Shown here piece by piece: positions 11,456 through 24,800 of a stretch of DNA of 64,000 nucleotides. Within the stretch, counting starts at the first letter, position 1. Every line of letters starts with the position of its first letter. The stretch comes from Kalmusia sp. IMI 367209 (lineage: Eukaryota > Ascomycota > Dothideomycetes > Pleosporales > Didymosphaeriaceae). Where the stretch lies: positions 3,038,001 through 3,102,000 of the forward strand of contig JAPEUQ010000004.1 in the NCBI GenBank assembly GCA_027946365.1, read 5' to 3'. The notes under the pieces are model-generated. The model had not been told where the DNA came from and did no database searches. It worked only from the letters and a program-made list of their open reading frames with translations. Both the position numbers and the translations under genes were made by a program.

Positions 11456-12859
11456 AGGGCGCCACGCTTCATCCATATCCCCGGCTCAGCATCATCGACA
11501 CCCACGGGCGGCTACATTTGCTAGACCCAAACATTATTTACACAGTGATGGCTTTCGCCTCTTCTTCGGATTTTCTGGCTGTAAGCACGACACACACACG
11601 ACACGATATGTACGAGAGACTATCGAGCAAGGTCCAGCGTGCAACTTTTTCCATAGCGTAGAAAAGCATATCTGGTAGCGAGACGGCGGGCCGGGCATTA
11701 GTCGAGTCGAGTTCGGGCGCGCGCCACGGGCCCACGCGCCGCATGCTGGTTCTTGCGCGGGCGGGCGCGCGAAGCAAAGGGCCGGCAAGCAGGACTTCCC
11801 CTCCCCCCCTCCCCTCCCCTTCCCTGCTGCTGATCCGGATAGAAGGCCTGCGACGCTGCAAGCCCGGCTTTGGACGTGGGGCAGGGTGGAAGAGAGACTG
11901 CGAGCCGGACTGGCACTTGCCACAATTGCCGCTTGCCACCGTTTCACTAGGGGCACGGGCAGCGTCTAACAGCACGTCGACACGACCCAGACGTGAGGTC
12001 TGCAGAGAGTCTGGTCGACGAGCCGGGCAGGGCAGAGTCCGGGTATCGGCGTTGCGGGTCCAGGTCGCGCCTCCACGCGAGGGGAGTGGCTCTCACGCTG
12101 GCACAAGACGTGGTCGATGGAGTAATTATACATTGAGGATACCTAATGGTGTCTAACGGGACCAAAAAAAAATCGAAACCGGTTGATGAATGTACCAATG
12201 CCAATGATAAAGGGTATCCTAACCTCATGAGAACAATAACGAACTGACAACCGCAGATGCAAACGTGCAGATTCGATGATGCCTTGAAGACTCCTCGTAA
12301 GCAGCCAAGCTTGCAGGTCCTCTATCTTGTGGTCGGATGTGCCCACTCTTTCCTGCCCTCAGTGAAACATTAAACTCCGACCCATGCAATGCAGATGGTG
12401 CCGACCAGTATTTCTGGTCGGTTCAGAAGTACGTAGCGCTGCTTGGCACCTCCGATTTTCCCCCGTCATTGTAAGGAAAAATCGTTGAGATGATTATAGT
12501 AAAGACAATAGTGAACGTACGGATAAGAGCATCGCCAGTCGGTAACCAAAGAAAAGGGAAACGAAGATATGCCCGCATTACAAGACGTCAGAGGAAAATA
12601 TATTATAGGGTGGTGACGCAAAAGTCCATGCTGAATAGGCCGATCCAGTGCCAGGCGATGGCTCGGCAATAATGTCTGTCCCAGCGGCGCGGCATCGGTA
12701 AGGCGCTTGAACGCCATCGATTATCAGGGGCTAGTTCAATTGGTAGGTGAGCTGTTACACAACCCTTAGTTCATCTAGGCAACAGGTCGGAGGCCATGGA
12801 AGTCGGAGTCCGATAAGAGATTTTGTGGTGTCCGATGGATGGGCCCAAGTCGACCCTGC

Positions 12860-14620
12860 TCAACCAGATTGTTCGGGGTTTTCACGAGCGTCCCGCTGCT
12901 CCCTTCCTGGCGCACGTCGGCGGGCATTGATGAACCAATTAGAGACCTAGACAATGTCAGCAATGCAATAGACCTCTTGTTGAAGAGCCCGTGGCCATGA
13001 GCCCCGTTATTGTCCAGCGGTGAAATGTCGGGAAGGTGGAGGGACTACCGAGACTGAACCGACGAGTGACGGTCACAGAACAAATGCAATCTATGAGGAA
13101 AGTTGGGGAATTGATGTACCTGATTGATCGTGAGCCCACACTTTCGCATAAGCTCCATCTTCTCATCCTCTGTAGGGTACGGAGAGTCGCGGTGATCTGC
13201 AAACCATTTTTTGAGAATTGCAGTCGCTTCTTTGGGAAGATTGCCTCGACGCTTCCTGTTGAACGAATTCTGATCGACACTGAGTGCTGATTGAAAGGTA
13301 TAGTTGTATTGCTGCGACGGAATGTGAGGATTAAACCCAGGATGAGCAATGTACGTAGGCTGCGGAGCGAAGTATGGATTGTGAGGCTGGGGCCTGTCGT
13401 AGGCATGCCCATGGATGCTCGCCTGAGGGTCTGGATAGTAGCTAGGCCTTCGTTCGTAGAGTCCTGGATGGGAAGGTGCAGCGTGGTATGCAGACGGTCC
13501 AGCAATACTATGGTGGGCTGGCGCGGCATGATGCTGGTACTGTGCATGCGCGTGGGGAACCGGTGTAGACTGGTGGCGCACATGGGTTGCCAGAGGCGCA
13601 GACTGAGGTGCGACAAGTGGGAGGCTGGGCCGATGCTGATGAGTCGACGCATAATGCGCAGATGGACCGTATGCTCCAGCGAAAGCCGGATCGAGGGCGC
13701 TGGGGTGGCGGTCGCCGTAATCAAGGTGCTCTGCGGGATAGGGAGGGCGATTGGGTCCATCCGAAGAGTCGAGGCGCCTGCGCTTTCCTTCTCCTACCCA
13801 CGCTACCTCCTCCCACTGAGTGCCGCGCACTGTAGGTGAGCTGTCTGTCGATCCGTTGTTGCGGTTCGGCGTTCGTGGAGGCGAAGGCTCGCCGTTATGA
13901 ACGTGCCTGAGCAGCTTGTGGATGGTCAGTGTCTGCTGAAAGCGAACTCACGGGTCGTTTTACCTGTTGGAAGGACGGGAGCCCGATGCTGCTAGATTGC
14001 TGCTCGTTTGGTTGGACTGGTGGTGAGTGGCGGGAGATGTGATTCTGCAGCGGTTTCTCGTTAACATTGGTGTCCGTATCTGTTGCGCCCGAGGCGTGAG
14101 AGAGTGTGTATAAGGAAGGAGAGCTGGGACGTGTTCTGACTTGTCTGCGGTCGAACGGATCAGGCGGACAAGGAAGTGTGCAGGTGCTGTAGCGGGAGTG
14201 AGGCTCCCTTTCCCCCGTTCTCCTCTGCGCCGGTCTAGGATCGTCTGCCGATGAGACTTCGTGGGAGCTGCGGGTGATATGTACGGCGGGCTCGAGCTTG
14301 GCAGGCAGGGTGAGACGGTTGGCGCCTTCCCAGTACATGACTGCCGCACTATCGCTGCGCTCACAGGCTCGGCAGAATGCAGGCGCCTGGCGGAGGAAGT
14401 CGCAGCCGGTGTGCTCCTGGGCAGGTGCAGAGGGGTCGTTGCAGGAAGGACAAGAGAAATGTTTTGAACAGAGATCCATCTCGGGGGAAGAAGAGAGAGG
14501 ACGTACCGCAGGGAGTGCAGGCAAAGTCTTCTCAGAATTGCGCGGGTCATCTGGGGAGGCCATTCTGTGCGCGTTGTACATATGACGCGGCGGGATATCG
14601 TATAAAGTGAGATATTCCAT
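12860..14620 (-). CDS. TALE-class homeodomain transcription factor (Tos8/Cup9-like)
   Basis: Three exons with full phase agreement: 14620-13964, 13914-13120 and 12946-12860, giving 512 residues. Introns are 49 nt (gtaaaa...ccacaag, CTGAC branch) and 173 nt (gtacat...gtctag, CTGAC branch). The homeodomain lies near the C-terminus, about 439-497. It begins RKRRGNLPKEATAILKKWF, has the TALE three-residue loop extension with SPYPTEDEK, and ends across the second intron in NWFINARRR, the DNA-recognition helix. The long N-terminal part (1-438) is Pro/His/Ser-rich with a Cys cluster at ~55-90 (C-x2-C and similar) that could bind metal. A nuclear regulator is expected. Targets cannot be read from sequence. 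The start is the first in-frame ATG; an upstream exon is not excluded. Confidence 0.8.
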
Positions 14621-15851
14621 CAAGGCGCTATGAACCTGTGTGCGTAGTCAGCATGGTTCAATCGGACACCAGACCTCATGCATCCGTGGACCGCTAGAGG
14701 TCATCTGTCGTGGGTAACTCTGGTACACCGATACCATGGGCGGGTTTCTTAGCTCATGGAAAGACTCACCGATCCGATTACAGTACCAATGAAGGTCGGA
14801 GGGGGAGGGGGGAGAGAACAGAGGCGGGGCGGGAAGAACAATACCACCAGACGAAGGTAATATCTCAGATATAAATCGACTCGGCGTGGGCGGTGTCCAG
14901 GCCGGATGAGGTAATTAGTTAGGTCGTGTTAAGGTCGTTCTCGTCGGCGTACAGCTGTGTGTCGCGCGAGGTTGAAAAAGATATGCGGGCGCAAGCACCC
15001 AGCAGTTCGCAGATGGACAGTGTGAGCAAAAGAGGATGGGCGGCCGATCTTAAGAGAGGCCCTGCACCATGCATGGGTGGAGGCGTTACGATGGCGGAGC
15101 AGAACTGCAACGGGCCGTACGTCTAGTATGCAAAGCGTCCGTCTGGATCTTGGGGACCAGGAGCAGGCGCCAGGCATGCCAGGCATGCCAGGAGAGGCCA
15201 GAGACGACGGGCCAGCACGGCCAGCACGGCCAGCGCTGCACTTGCGCTTTTGACAGGTGTGTTAAGGTTGGGGCTTGCCTGAAGCTGCGTATTCTCCGAG
15301 TGAACACAAGCGACGTATGGCTGGACGATGCTGGCAGAGGAAACAAAGGGCCCTTCCACTACGCCGCAGGACTCAACGCACGAGCAGTACCCGGCTTAGC
15401 CCCTTGCTAGAGCCGCCGTCGCGTTGGATCGCCGGGCGACGGTGGTGGAGCTGCGCGATGCAAGACGCAGCCGCTAGGCCTCATGGCGCTGCCATAAGAC
15501 CCCGTCCGCCCCATACCCACCACTCGCGAGGCCAACACGGCCGATGCAGATCTTGGACTGCAGCTGACTCGATGCAGAAGAATAAAGCAGGGTATCGCTG
15601 CTGGTCGCTTGTTTCGTCGCAGGCCCCTTCACTGGCCCGCCGCGGCCATTACCTCATCAGCACCGCCGAGGGCGATCGTCACGACGACGCTGCAACGCCC
15701 TACGCACACTGCCATGTCAACGTCCCATCACAGTGCTAGTGGAGATTATGGCTGGCGATTGACATGCAGGAGATTAGATCTCAAGCCACCTTTCCCTGCC
15801 AAACGCCCCAAACGGAAGTCTGTCGTCTCGGAAGAGCACCTTGACTGCAGT
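14621..15851. other. Intergenic; likely promoter of homeobox gene and short tandem repeats
   Basis: It contains a purine-rich G/A stretch near 14796-14830. Two small tandem repeats are present: CAGGCATGC twice around 15171-15192 and CCAGCACGG three times around 15212-15236. No gene recognised. Confidence 0.45.
15171..15236. repeat. Two adjacent 9-bp tandem repeats
   Basis: One unit is a GCATGC-containing 9-mer repeated about twice, the other a CCAGCACGG 9-mer repeated about three times. Both are read directly from the sequence. Confidence 0.7.
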
Positions 15852-16343
15852 CTATTCCTGCCTCGATTGCTTCTTCAGGGTGTCCAGGGCCGCACGACTG
15901 GCCATGCTAAACGTGAGACAAGCAGCCATCGCATCTGCCACACCCGGAGGCGTCAGGGCACGCTACACCAGGACCCCGATGGCCACGACCTCTACCAAGG
16001 ACCCGTCGTACGGGACGGTGCCAGTCGCGTACGGGTGTTGGAGGAGGGCCATTGGCGGAGCGCACCCTACGATCAGAGAGCATGCGATCTCGGAGAAGTA
16101 CATGTAGGTGAACGCATGCCACCATACGTTGGTCACGAGCGGGGACGAATCCGACCATGGTGTGAAATGCAGTGCCCGCTAGGACCAGGGCGACGGGTTG
16201 CCCCTGGGTTGGTGAACAAGAACCAGGACCGGGGAGACAGCTGCCGCAGGCCCAACCAGGCTGGTGGCTGGGCGGAGAAACGAGCGCAGGTGGTGCACGC
16301 CGTCCGGAGCGATGCCAGATGCCAGAGGGAGAGAGAGTGGCAT
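15852..16343 (-). pseudogene. Possible small membrane protein with an in-frame stop
   Basis: A model on the minus strand has exon 16343-16230 (ATG start), a 51-nt intron ending cctggtcctag, and exon 16178-15852. The second exon reads SPLVTNVWWHAFTYMYFSEI, then ACSLIVGCAPPMALL, then SLVEVVAIGVLV, an in-frame TAG at 15965-15963, then RALTPPGVADAMAACLTF and a Lys/Arg-rich end KKQSRQE before TAG. The frame looks like two or three membrane helices carried across the stop, so a Tyr codon turned to TAG is a fair reading. A 34-nt intron starting at gtgtag is an alternative but short. I do not recognise the family, and the donor of the first intron is weak. Confidence 0.3.
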
Positions 16344-18440
16344 CCTGCTGCTACGAGTCGACGACTAGTGCGGCCGCAGCAACTATTGAGACCCAGAGAG
16401 GCGTTCAGTAGACGGAACCAAAATAGAAAGATGAGCCGGGCTATATTGCCAGAACCCCACCGCATTGATGCGGGTGATCGACAGCGGTACCTGTCCTCGA
16501 CTACAGCGGCGTGGCATGGCAGCGGACCCCAGGCGGGTGGCCAGCACCGCTCGACTCATGCAAAGTCTCTCTCAAACCGCGAGTGCACGCTTCTGCGCGC
16601 GGAAACACTCTCAGCGCTACGCTGTTTGGGGGAAGGGGAGGAGAGGGGCCGGTGTTGGTTGGGGCTTGTTTACGAGATGTTTGATAGGCAAAGGACCGAG
16701 GAGGCCGATACACACGTGCCCGTCTCGCAACGGCGCGGGCGAGGCCAACGGCGGGCAACGAGGGCAGACAAAGCTCAATTGGACGCCCACCTTTGGAGAC
16801 TGGCCCTGGGGGCTCTCCTGACAGCCCACTGACACCGGCCTGTGATGCGCGACAGCATGCTCGCAGACGGTTTGGGGGGGGAGGTCCAGAAGAGGCGTGA
16901 TGGGCAGCAGGGTTCCGTGCGCCGTTCGCCAATCAAGATAGCGTACTCGAGGCCCGCCCTGCCGGCTGATCCTTCGCATCGTTCTTCGCTGCAAGATCCC
17001 AAACGCCCCATCGAGTCGTGCCGCGGTGCTTTGTTTTGGCGGTGATCTGCCCCCCCCGACGCGAACGCGATAGGAATGGCCAGCCTGATGCTTGCCGTGT
17101 GGGGGGGGGGGACGTCGTCTGCAGCAGCTTCGGGTGCTGCTCGCAACACTCCCGACCACGAGGAGGGCTTTCTTGCTTGCTCTTTTCTTTTTCTGCCTCT
17201 GCCGTCCACATTCATCAGCCCGCAGCCTGGTGGCGGAACCAGCGGGACCAGCAATCTCGCAAACCTTGACCGCTGAAGCTGTACGCCAGAAGCTATGCAC
17301 GCCGTTGCGGGGATGCATCGTGGCTACGGCGGCCGAGCATCTTCGGTGCCGCCCCATGGCAGATTGCCCACGGCGTCCCGACGATGCTCGTCCTTGGGTC
17401 CCGCGATTGGGAGGCCACCGAGCTGCCCTGCACAAGCTGCGATGCGACTGTGGGAGCAGCACCAGGCACCGCAGCGTGGCACGGCAGGTCGAAGGGCATG
17501 ACAGTCCGTCACGCTTCTGTCTGGCGGGCGCGAGCAGTTCACTGTGTGGTCGGCCAAGGCCCCACGCTTGCGCCATTCACCGCGCAAGGCCTGTCAAGCC
17601 GCCGTAGCGCGTCGACGCTCTTCTTCCGCCGCCGCGAATCGTCAGCGCGCCGGCCAGGGCAGAGAGGGACCGTATGTGCCTGCTTCCGATGTCCAGCGGG
17701 CTAGCCAGCTCCCGGTCCCTCGAGCGTGCAGCACGGAATGGGAAAGCCTGTCGAGCAGGCGATCCGGCCCATACGGTCCGCAAGACGAACAAAAGGCGGT
17801 GGAGACGGGCGGGGATGCTTCCTTGCCTCGACAGCTGTTCTGGATCGCAACCTGTGCCAGCCTCGGCTGAAGGCGTCGTGACTGGCGCCGTCATACAAGA
17901 TGGAGGCCGCCGACGCCATCTGGTGTCAACGCAACCCCCCAACTTGGTTTCAAGCCCCGTCGCCGTGTCCCTTCGTCGCACCGTGGCCTCTCTGCTCCTC
18001 GTGTCCGCCCTCCAGCGCGGGGGCAACCCTGCGAGACGCTGCTCGACTCGACGCTTTCAGCAGGACTGGCGTTTTGCCCTTCACCTGGCCAGCGTCTCGA
18101 CATCGTGCCGGGTTACGGAAGGCGCCCGGGTGCTCCTGCCGTTGCGGTGCTGTTCTGGAAGAGGGAGGAGCGCTGCGCTTGCGCCTGCCTGTCTGCCATT
18201 TGCCTGCCAAACACGTCCCACCTCCCCGGCAGCGCTTCCGACGGGCAGATCCCCCCCCTCTCCATCTCAAGTAGGGCGGTAGCCCTCGAGCTCGCGGTGC
18301 CACGGCAGCCCACCCTCCGACCACCTGCACCGCCTGCCCACCCGTCTCCTACTCGTCACCGCCTCGACATGGCCCCGCCTCCAACATCGTCCAGAGCGCC
18401 GGAATGCAGCAGCGTGCTCGACTCGCCGTGTCGGGAGCAG
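16344..18440. other. GC-rich stretch without a recognised gene
   Basis: Long frames exist on both strands but overlap one another, are rich in Arg/Ala/Pro/Gly and carry no motif, as expected of chance frames in GC-rich DNA. Upstream exons of the zinc-finger gene at 18441 may be hidden here; I could not place them. Confidence 0.4.
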
Positions 18441-18841
18441 CGTGCCAATCCTCGGCCTGGTTTACGAAAATAAGAAATGGGACGCGGTGACATGCTGTGA
18501 TACAGCATCGTGCTCGCAGGCTTACCGTACCCGGGGCATGGGAAGGGTGTGACCTGTTACCCGAAAAGCGAGCGTTCGTCCAGAGTTCGACATGCATGTC
18601 ACCCACAGTCCACATCACAAAAACCGCCATCAAAGTCGGTGAAGGCCCTTGCCAGCTGTCGTACCTCTGCTAGCATCCTGCAAAGGACCGTCTCGTCCTA
18701 TCCGGCGCTCGCCTTTGCAACGCCTGCAGATTCTTCCTCCAATGCCATGACACGAAGTCGCCTCCCGCGATGTACGACGACATCCGAACCCGGTATCTGG
18801 AACTGCGTCCCGCGTCGTGGTCTGAAGACGTCTCAATCTAG
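18441..18841 (+). CDS. GATA-like zinc-finger protein, 3' exons (5' part unresolved)
   Basis: Two exons in phase: 18441-18546 and 18674-18841, joined over a 127-nt intron (gtgtga...ctctgctag). The first gives GLVYENKKWDAVTC and CDTASCSQAYRTR; the second gives GARLCNACRFFLQCH, then MYDDIRTRYLELRPASW and stop TAG. The LCNAC-x-x-x-x-x-x-C part matches the second half of a GATA finger (LCNACGLYxKLH), and the split of the finger by an intron is plausible. The first Cys pair is wider than the usual C-x2-C. A different frame from 18838 to 19023 (VIDESLRPSIFPAFDANK) is also open and could be a further exon, but I found no phase-compatible splice. Start and N-terminus are not found. Confidence 0.4.
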
Positions 18842-21800
18842 TTATCGATGAGTCTCTCCGGCCAAGCATCTTCCCCGCCTTCGACGCCAACAAGCACAGC
18901 TGCATCTTGCAGTCAAACAACCCTGTTCCACCCTTCCAGAACATCCCGTCCTCGACCCAGAGCCTTGTACTCGAAACCCCACCGCCTTTTCGCACTGTTT
19001 CGAGCATCCGAAAGGTGCAATAAGCGCTCAGCAACCCCTCAGCATTCTGCGACTCGAGCATGTTCAACAACCCCGCTCTAGTCCGACATCACGGTATCCA
19101 ATCCATCTACATTCTACAATCAACCGCGCAGATATCCGTGGGCAACCTTTTTACATGTTTTAGATGCTGGAGTATCGGCAGCCCCGTAAGAGACTTTTGA
19201 CACTTACAGCTACATGAAACAGGTTCCTAGTCAACTCCGACCTATGAACATAACATCAACATGCAGCCAAGTGCTGGTATGACAGTCTCTTCTGTGAAAC
19301 CTTTTTTCCATCGTGTCGTCATTGCGTCCCGACTCCCTGATAGTTGTCTTCTGGCTTGGGGACTTTGCACATCCTTCTTCCTAGCTTTGCATTACCTTCC
19401 TAAGATATGGTGATGCTCTGGTTCTGCTGACGTGCCACTAGCTCATCGCACCGCCAACGCAAGCTTCTGTGACTACTCTGCCAAATTGTCACCTACATAG
19501 ACAGAGCTGTCACTTACAGACCTTATTTTGGTCTGGCCAGCTGGCTTGAATTAGCGTACCAGTCCAGGCTGGCAAGATGAAAGAAGGGTTGGTGCACTAC
19601 GCACTTATTGAGAGAGCTGCTTGAGGCCTCGTCCCGTCTCCTACCTTCTTCCACTGGCCAAATCTCGTTCCAAATCTGCTTCAGTTCTTTCCACTGTTGC
19701 TTACTTCCAAATATGAGCAGATCATCTCAGTCCAGTCACAGGCGCTAACAGGTCCTGGGTGTCTAGCTCCTTGGGAGGGCTCATGCGGAAGGGTGCCTCC
19801 CCTCGAATTTTCATAGGCTACGTCTAGCGGCATCTTCCCTAGACGCTCTAGGTCTTCCTATCACATTGGTCAATAAGCGACGATCGCCTTTGCAGTGTTA
19901 TTGACTTTCGCTATGCAGGCCACACTATTGGAACGTTTCATCACTATAACATCCTTGTTTCACACCAGCACAAAATAGCCCTTTCAGATGCCGTTTTAGA
20001 ATAACGGGCCTTACAACTCTGTTGTTTGATACCTCTGTCGTTGATGGCCATCGATAAGGTTAGTGCTACTGTAGACCCAAGTCCAGCAGTGTATGCATGG
20101 GCTGGGGAGGGCCAGTACAAGAATTGTCTGGCGCACCGAAAATACCTAGGCTGCTTGTCCTCACACGCGCGCAGTAGCATTCCCCGGCGGCTTTGGTATT
20201 GAACCCTTGAGTCGCGCTGATTGATCACGCAGTCATCCAAGTCAAGCAACGATCAGCAATTCACGTTATCAAAGAGGCCTCTTTCTGCGTGATTCGAACT
20301 TGTTTCGGCCGAGAGACGATCGGTTTTCGGTCTTTGTATGATTTAAACCGCTCTTACTATTGGAACGCATGCCAAGTGCCTCGCTCCTATCATTTGTCCG
20401 TTGGAGGAGCTGCCAGGGCCTCGTTTGGATCGGTGACTTGGATCACTGGCATCGATCTCTAAGAAGCACTAATCAAGCCTTTAGGTTCTTGGTCGATATT
20501 ATTCCGCGGAGACCTGTGCGAGAGATCATGCTACCAAAGGAGTACAATAGAGAAACTGGTGCACAGCCTTCGGCTTACTTTCTGACGAAGAATCACATTC
20601 ACCGGATGTTCCAAAGCCCATCCTATCGATGCTAGCGCTTTGACCCCTCCAAGGCGACAAGCTCACCTGCAATGCTTATAAGGAGTTTGATCGACAGCCG
20701 AGTTTGAAACCCGAATCCTTGCACATGTTAATTCGAGCATCCACGATTGTACGATATTGTGTTCTTTGCAATCCATGCGTGCTTCATCACAACTCATCGA
20801 CCTCTGTATTATCTACGCTATGAGTTTCCTTCTCTATGGTCTTGCATTACCTTCCGAAAATTTTCGGGAATGCACACTATACGAATACTGCATGGCTCTC
20901 TTGACGTCATGTGATGTACAACCCGAATTGGACTGACACTTACCGTCTGTCAGGTTATCCCTGCATGTTTCTCTATGAATCCACGACGGCGTGGATGCCA
21001 AGAGCTCTCGTGCCGATAGAGCCGGCCTAAGAGAGGGTCGGATCTTCAAGGCTCAGCTGACCTGGGTCGGCCCGTGAGGCAACTTTCGCCAGTGTTCCTT
21101 GTGGGGTTGTTCAATCTGCATTGCAAAACACGATTTCAACCCCAGCAAACATCCATCGTTTCCAGTAAGCGATTGACAAATTGAGCGACATCCTATGACA
21201 GAGCAATATAGCCAGGGTTCCCTCCTATCACACCGTTGAGATCGAGTCATGCTAAACTCGTACTACCCTATCTCAGATGAGTATCATGTTGCAGAGTCTG
21301 GAATGCATTCGCACAATTATATTCGCAATCAGATCGGCTACCACACGCCTAGCGTATGAGTAAACATATTTTCGTCGCAAGTATTTGTAACGGTCCCCCG
21401 GCCTGGTCTATCGTTTCCGTTGCGGCACACCAATTAACTACAAGCGGACGGGAAGAACTAGAGCAGAAGCGATTTGGCGGAGCTGACATCTGTCATGTTA
21501 TTAGCTTTTTCAGTTTCGCTTGCGACGGTTCTGGAACTGCCAGATTGAGACTGGGCCATGATCACGAGCAGTGGAGCCTACCGTTGTGCTGGACCCTGGC
21601 GCTGCTCTGGACAAATTGTTAATATCGCAAGCCAGCCCTAACAACGATACCAGTGCCAGTCGCAGCAAACCTATTCCTTCGCGGGCAGTCGAAACCCTTC
21701 CGTCGCGCCATCGTTAAACCCACAAGTCGGTTTTAAAATTCTCACAGATGGCCAGTGGCGAGAATCTCTTGGCGCATGTCAAAGATGCAGTAGTGTACGA

Positions 21801-24800
21801 CCCGGAGTTTTTTGCATCCCCGTGCACGCGTTCCTGGATTTAGAACGAACTTTAACGATGACACGCTAGCCTATCACTGTGGCTAAAGCACGCTAGACGT
21901 GCTTGCTCTCCTGTTCGATGCTTTCCTTGTCAAAGTACCCCCAACTGTCCGGTGAACATCTCTCTAGCGGGTTGTCAGTGGCTACGCCGCTTCTCCGCTT
22001 GGAATCTGCTTCCGTTTTTCCCATTCGCGTAAACTTGCCCGCACATCTACGGTCATCGCTGTACCTAGTTCGATGCAAGACGAATGTCGAGACCACGCCT
22101 GGAATTTTTGCAAGACAGATGGCACCTGTCTACACGCGCTTGTCATCCACCTGAAATCCATGTTTCAAACAATGTCACGCCTATATTTGGCTGTGTAGCA
22201 TGCGTCACACGCCTGCACCAAACCTTACGATGAACCATGATGTATTCGCCGCATCAAATTCTGAATAGAGTATTGACGAGTATTGCCAACGACGCGCCAT
22301 GTACCCACGACTCGTCCACAACGGGCCAACCACGGTGCAACTCCAGTCCCCGCAACACCACTCCAAACATGCAAGCATGTGATGCCCTCGGTTCCTGCAC
22401 GATCCTCCAGCGGCGGCAACAACACTTCTGCAGGAACGAGATTAAGCCTCCGGGTGAAGACGCACAACGTGGTGTCATCACCCGTCATCACCCTGCCACC
22501 ACCCAGTCTATCGTTTCAGCCGCCTTCCTTACCCGCAAATATAAACTTCGTCTTTTAGCTGATGTATAACCCTGCGCTTCACCGCACCGAGGGGGCCCCA
22601 CTTACGGCGTGCCTTGCATTTGTTCAAGGTACCTCTCCTCTGGCGCTGCAGGGCTTGTGATGGGGTAAGTTTTCTTCCTTGCGTCGCGCCATCGTGTTCT
22701 GGGCTTCACACAATGGGCAATTTGCACGGGGTGCTTCGTCGGTGTCGGCCGAGTGCTGCTGCTCTGCGTATGCGAGTATGTAATGAATATGCTGCTCTCG
22801 CCCCGTTGGGGGATCACGGCCCCCAGCTGGTTGTCCTGTCATTCGATACACGTGCATTAGCTGTGATCGCGAAGCAAGTGCTGAGAATGTGCGTGAGTTG
22901 AGCTTACTGGCTGCGTGTAGACGAGTGTGCCGTTTTTTTGGCAATGTGTTCTCGTCGTGTGCACTGAGGTGCCGGCCCTGATGTGTGGTGTACTTTAGTC
23001 CGGGGCGTAATCCGCTATGTGCATGTTCGCCATGTTGAATTGATCGAAGAGATGAACACGACTATATCGTTATCTAATTATCTTGCCCAGTGTGTACGTT
23101 GGACATTTACATCGCATGTTGTGGCTTGCTGACGGTGGGAAGAACCTATAGAGGATTTCTTCGGAGATGATATCTTCATGTGGATGTTTCGTGACGAATT
23201 GTTCGGGCTGTGTGATGTCGCTCTAATTATACGTCGTATGCCCTTTCACAATGTCGAGTCTACACTACTGGTCTCCTTTGTGTAGCATGTGCTCAGTAAT
23301 CTATGACTATGATTGGCAACAAAAGAACAGGCCATTGAGTGGATCTATCACTCATCATGTTCAATGCGTTACGGAAGCTACAAGTGGAACAGTCGACTAT
23401 GTTTCCACCCTCGAATGCCATAGCAATGAAACAATTAGTAGGATCTGTACTCTCGGCAAATCGCTCTGGTCCAGCGTAGCAATAACGCTCACTTGGTGGT
23501 TGCCGGATGCTTGCGTCTACTTTGCACATTTGCAAACGTGAGCCCTGGTGGTGACTCGTCATGCTTTTACTAACCGAGGCGCGCAGGGGCAGATTGACGC
23601 GCAAGGAGGTTTAACATAAAGTGGACTCAATAGAAAAACAGGAGTTGTGCGTGTTCAAAGCCGGCGATAAATCGGCCAAGCGGTAGCCCACTAGTGCTGA
23701 AATTGAGAAGGAGCCAGCTGATCGATTGATTTCACCGAGATTCGTCAAAGTAGGTGGAAGGAGTAGCTGGAATATGCGAAGAAGCAAAGGGACGGCATTC
23801 TCTTGCCTATCATCGGCAAGCTAAGCCAGATGTAAAAATTCACAGAGTTTCAATAATAGCTGGCGAAGGATAGATCTGAGGGCAAAGTGATGCAAAAAGT
23901 GGCTTGACAGGACTAAGAAGCAATATGCTTTTACCGTGCCCGGGCTGCCTCCTTCACAGCCTTAGATTTTCGCTCGGAACGCCATATAAAGTGTTTTCAA
24001 ACATCAGGGTGGAGAACTATCGCCACCCTGGTTTCCACAGGTTTTGTGTACCCCTATCTTTTCTCTGTGAGACTGGTTTCAGATTTTGCAAAAAATACCC
24101 GTTTCACATCGGAAGACAACCGAGACATCCTCGGCTTTTTGCGTAAAGACATGCTTTAGGCTGGTTGTTAATTTCAAGACCATGTGAAACAGATTGATGG
24201 TCGTGGTTTACACTAAATCGACCGTTGTGATGGACTGACTTCCTTACGTTTTAGTTAAGGTCTTGACCGAAAGTTGCTTGATCCACCACTACTTGTAATT
24301 CCCAGATAGACGACTGGGCTGCGCTTCGTGATCAGATTGCATCAGAATGTTGACTATTGCAATTCAGGAGCTTTTAGGCGTGAGTTAGGCATTCCGCACC
24401 AGAAAACCCTGAAAAGACACGTTGTTGTTTGCTTCCCTGACTGTAGGATCAAGGGGCCCCATCAAACTACGATCAGTTCCTGAGACTTTGTCTCAATGGC
24501 CTCCGAGCACATGAAGTGCAAAACTGTTTCGGAAGATATCTTATGACGGCCGGATGCGTTTGGTTCTGCATTGATTTTGCTGCTCCTCCGTGTAACTATC
24601 GGCGCGTGCAAGGGCACGAGGACTACAAAATGTAGAAACAGAAATAGTCGGGAAATGACTATGGAAAGAATTACCCTTAAACAAACAGACAAATGATCTA
24701 CAAGTGAAACACCATGGTTCAACAAACTTCACAATATAAGGTGCCCTTGATTCTTCCTAAGGATTTTTTTGGTTTTTGTCAACGCACATTCTACATTCCA

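Larger units (their letters stand above)
10142..12859. other. Intergenic; simple repeats and one weak small frame
   Basis: No convincing gene. A 68-codon frame from the ATG at 10430 (MPPSIRITHVTLP...) has no known domain and contains a duplicated ACTGGTACGCC stretch; I do not call it. The stretch also holds a CA-type repeat (about 11182-11210), a T/G homopolymer tract (11430-11455) and GC-rich DNA near 11.7-12.1 kb. Confidence 0.45.

Noticed and set aside
12727..12815. tRNA-like D-arm (ctagttcaattggtagg)
   Set aside because: The downstream sequence does not give an anticodon arm; the later tcggagtccga is a simple short palindrome, not a T-arm.
15609..16832. 407-codon plus-strand frame
   Set aside because: Arg/Gln/His-rich composition without motifs in GC-rich DNA; the opposite strand of the same stretch gives a more protein-like reading.
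16617..17576. 319-codon minus-strand frame
   Set aside because: Low-complexity Arg/Ala/Pro/Gly content overlapping several equally long frames on both strands; no domain.
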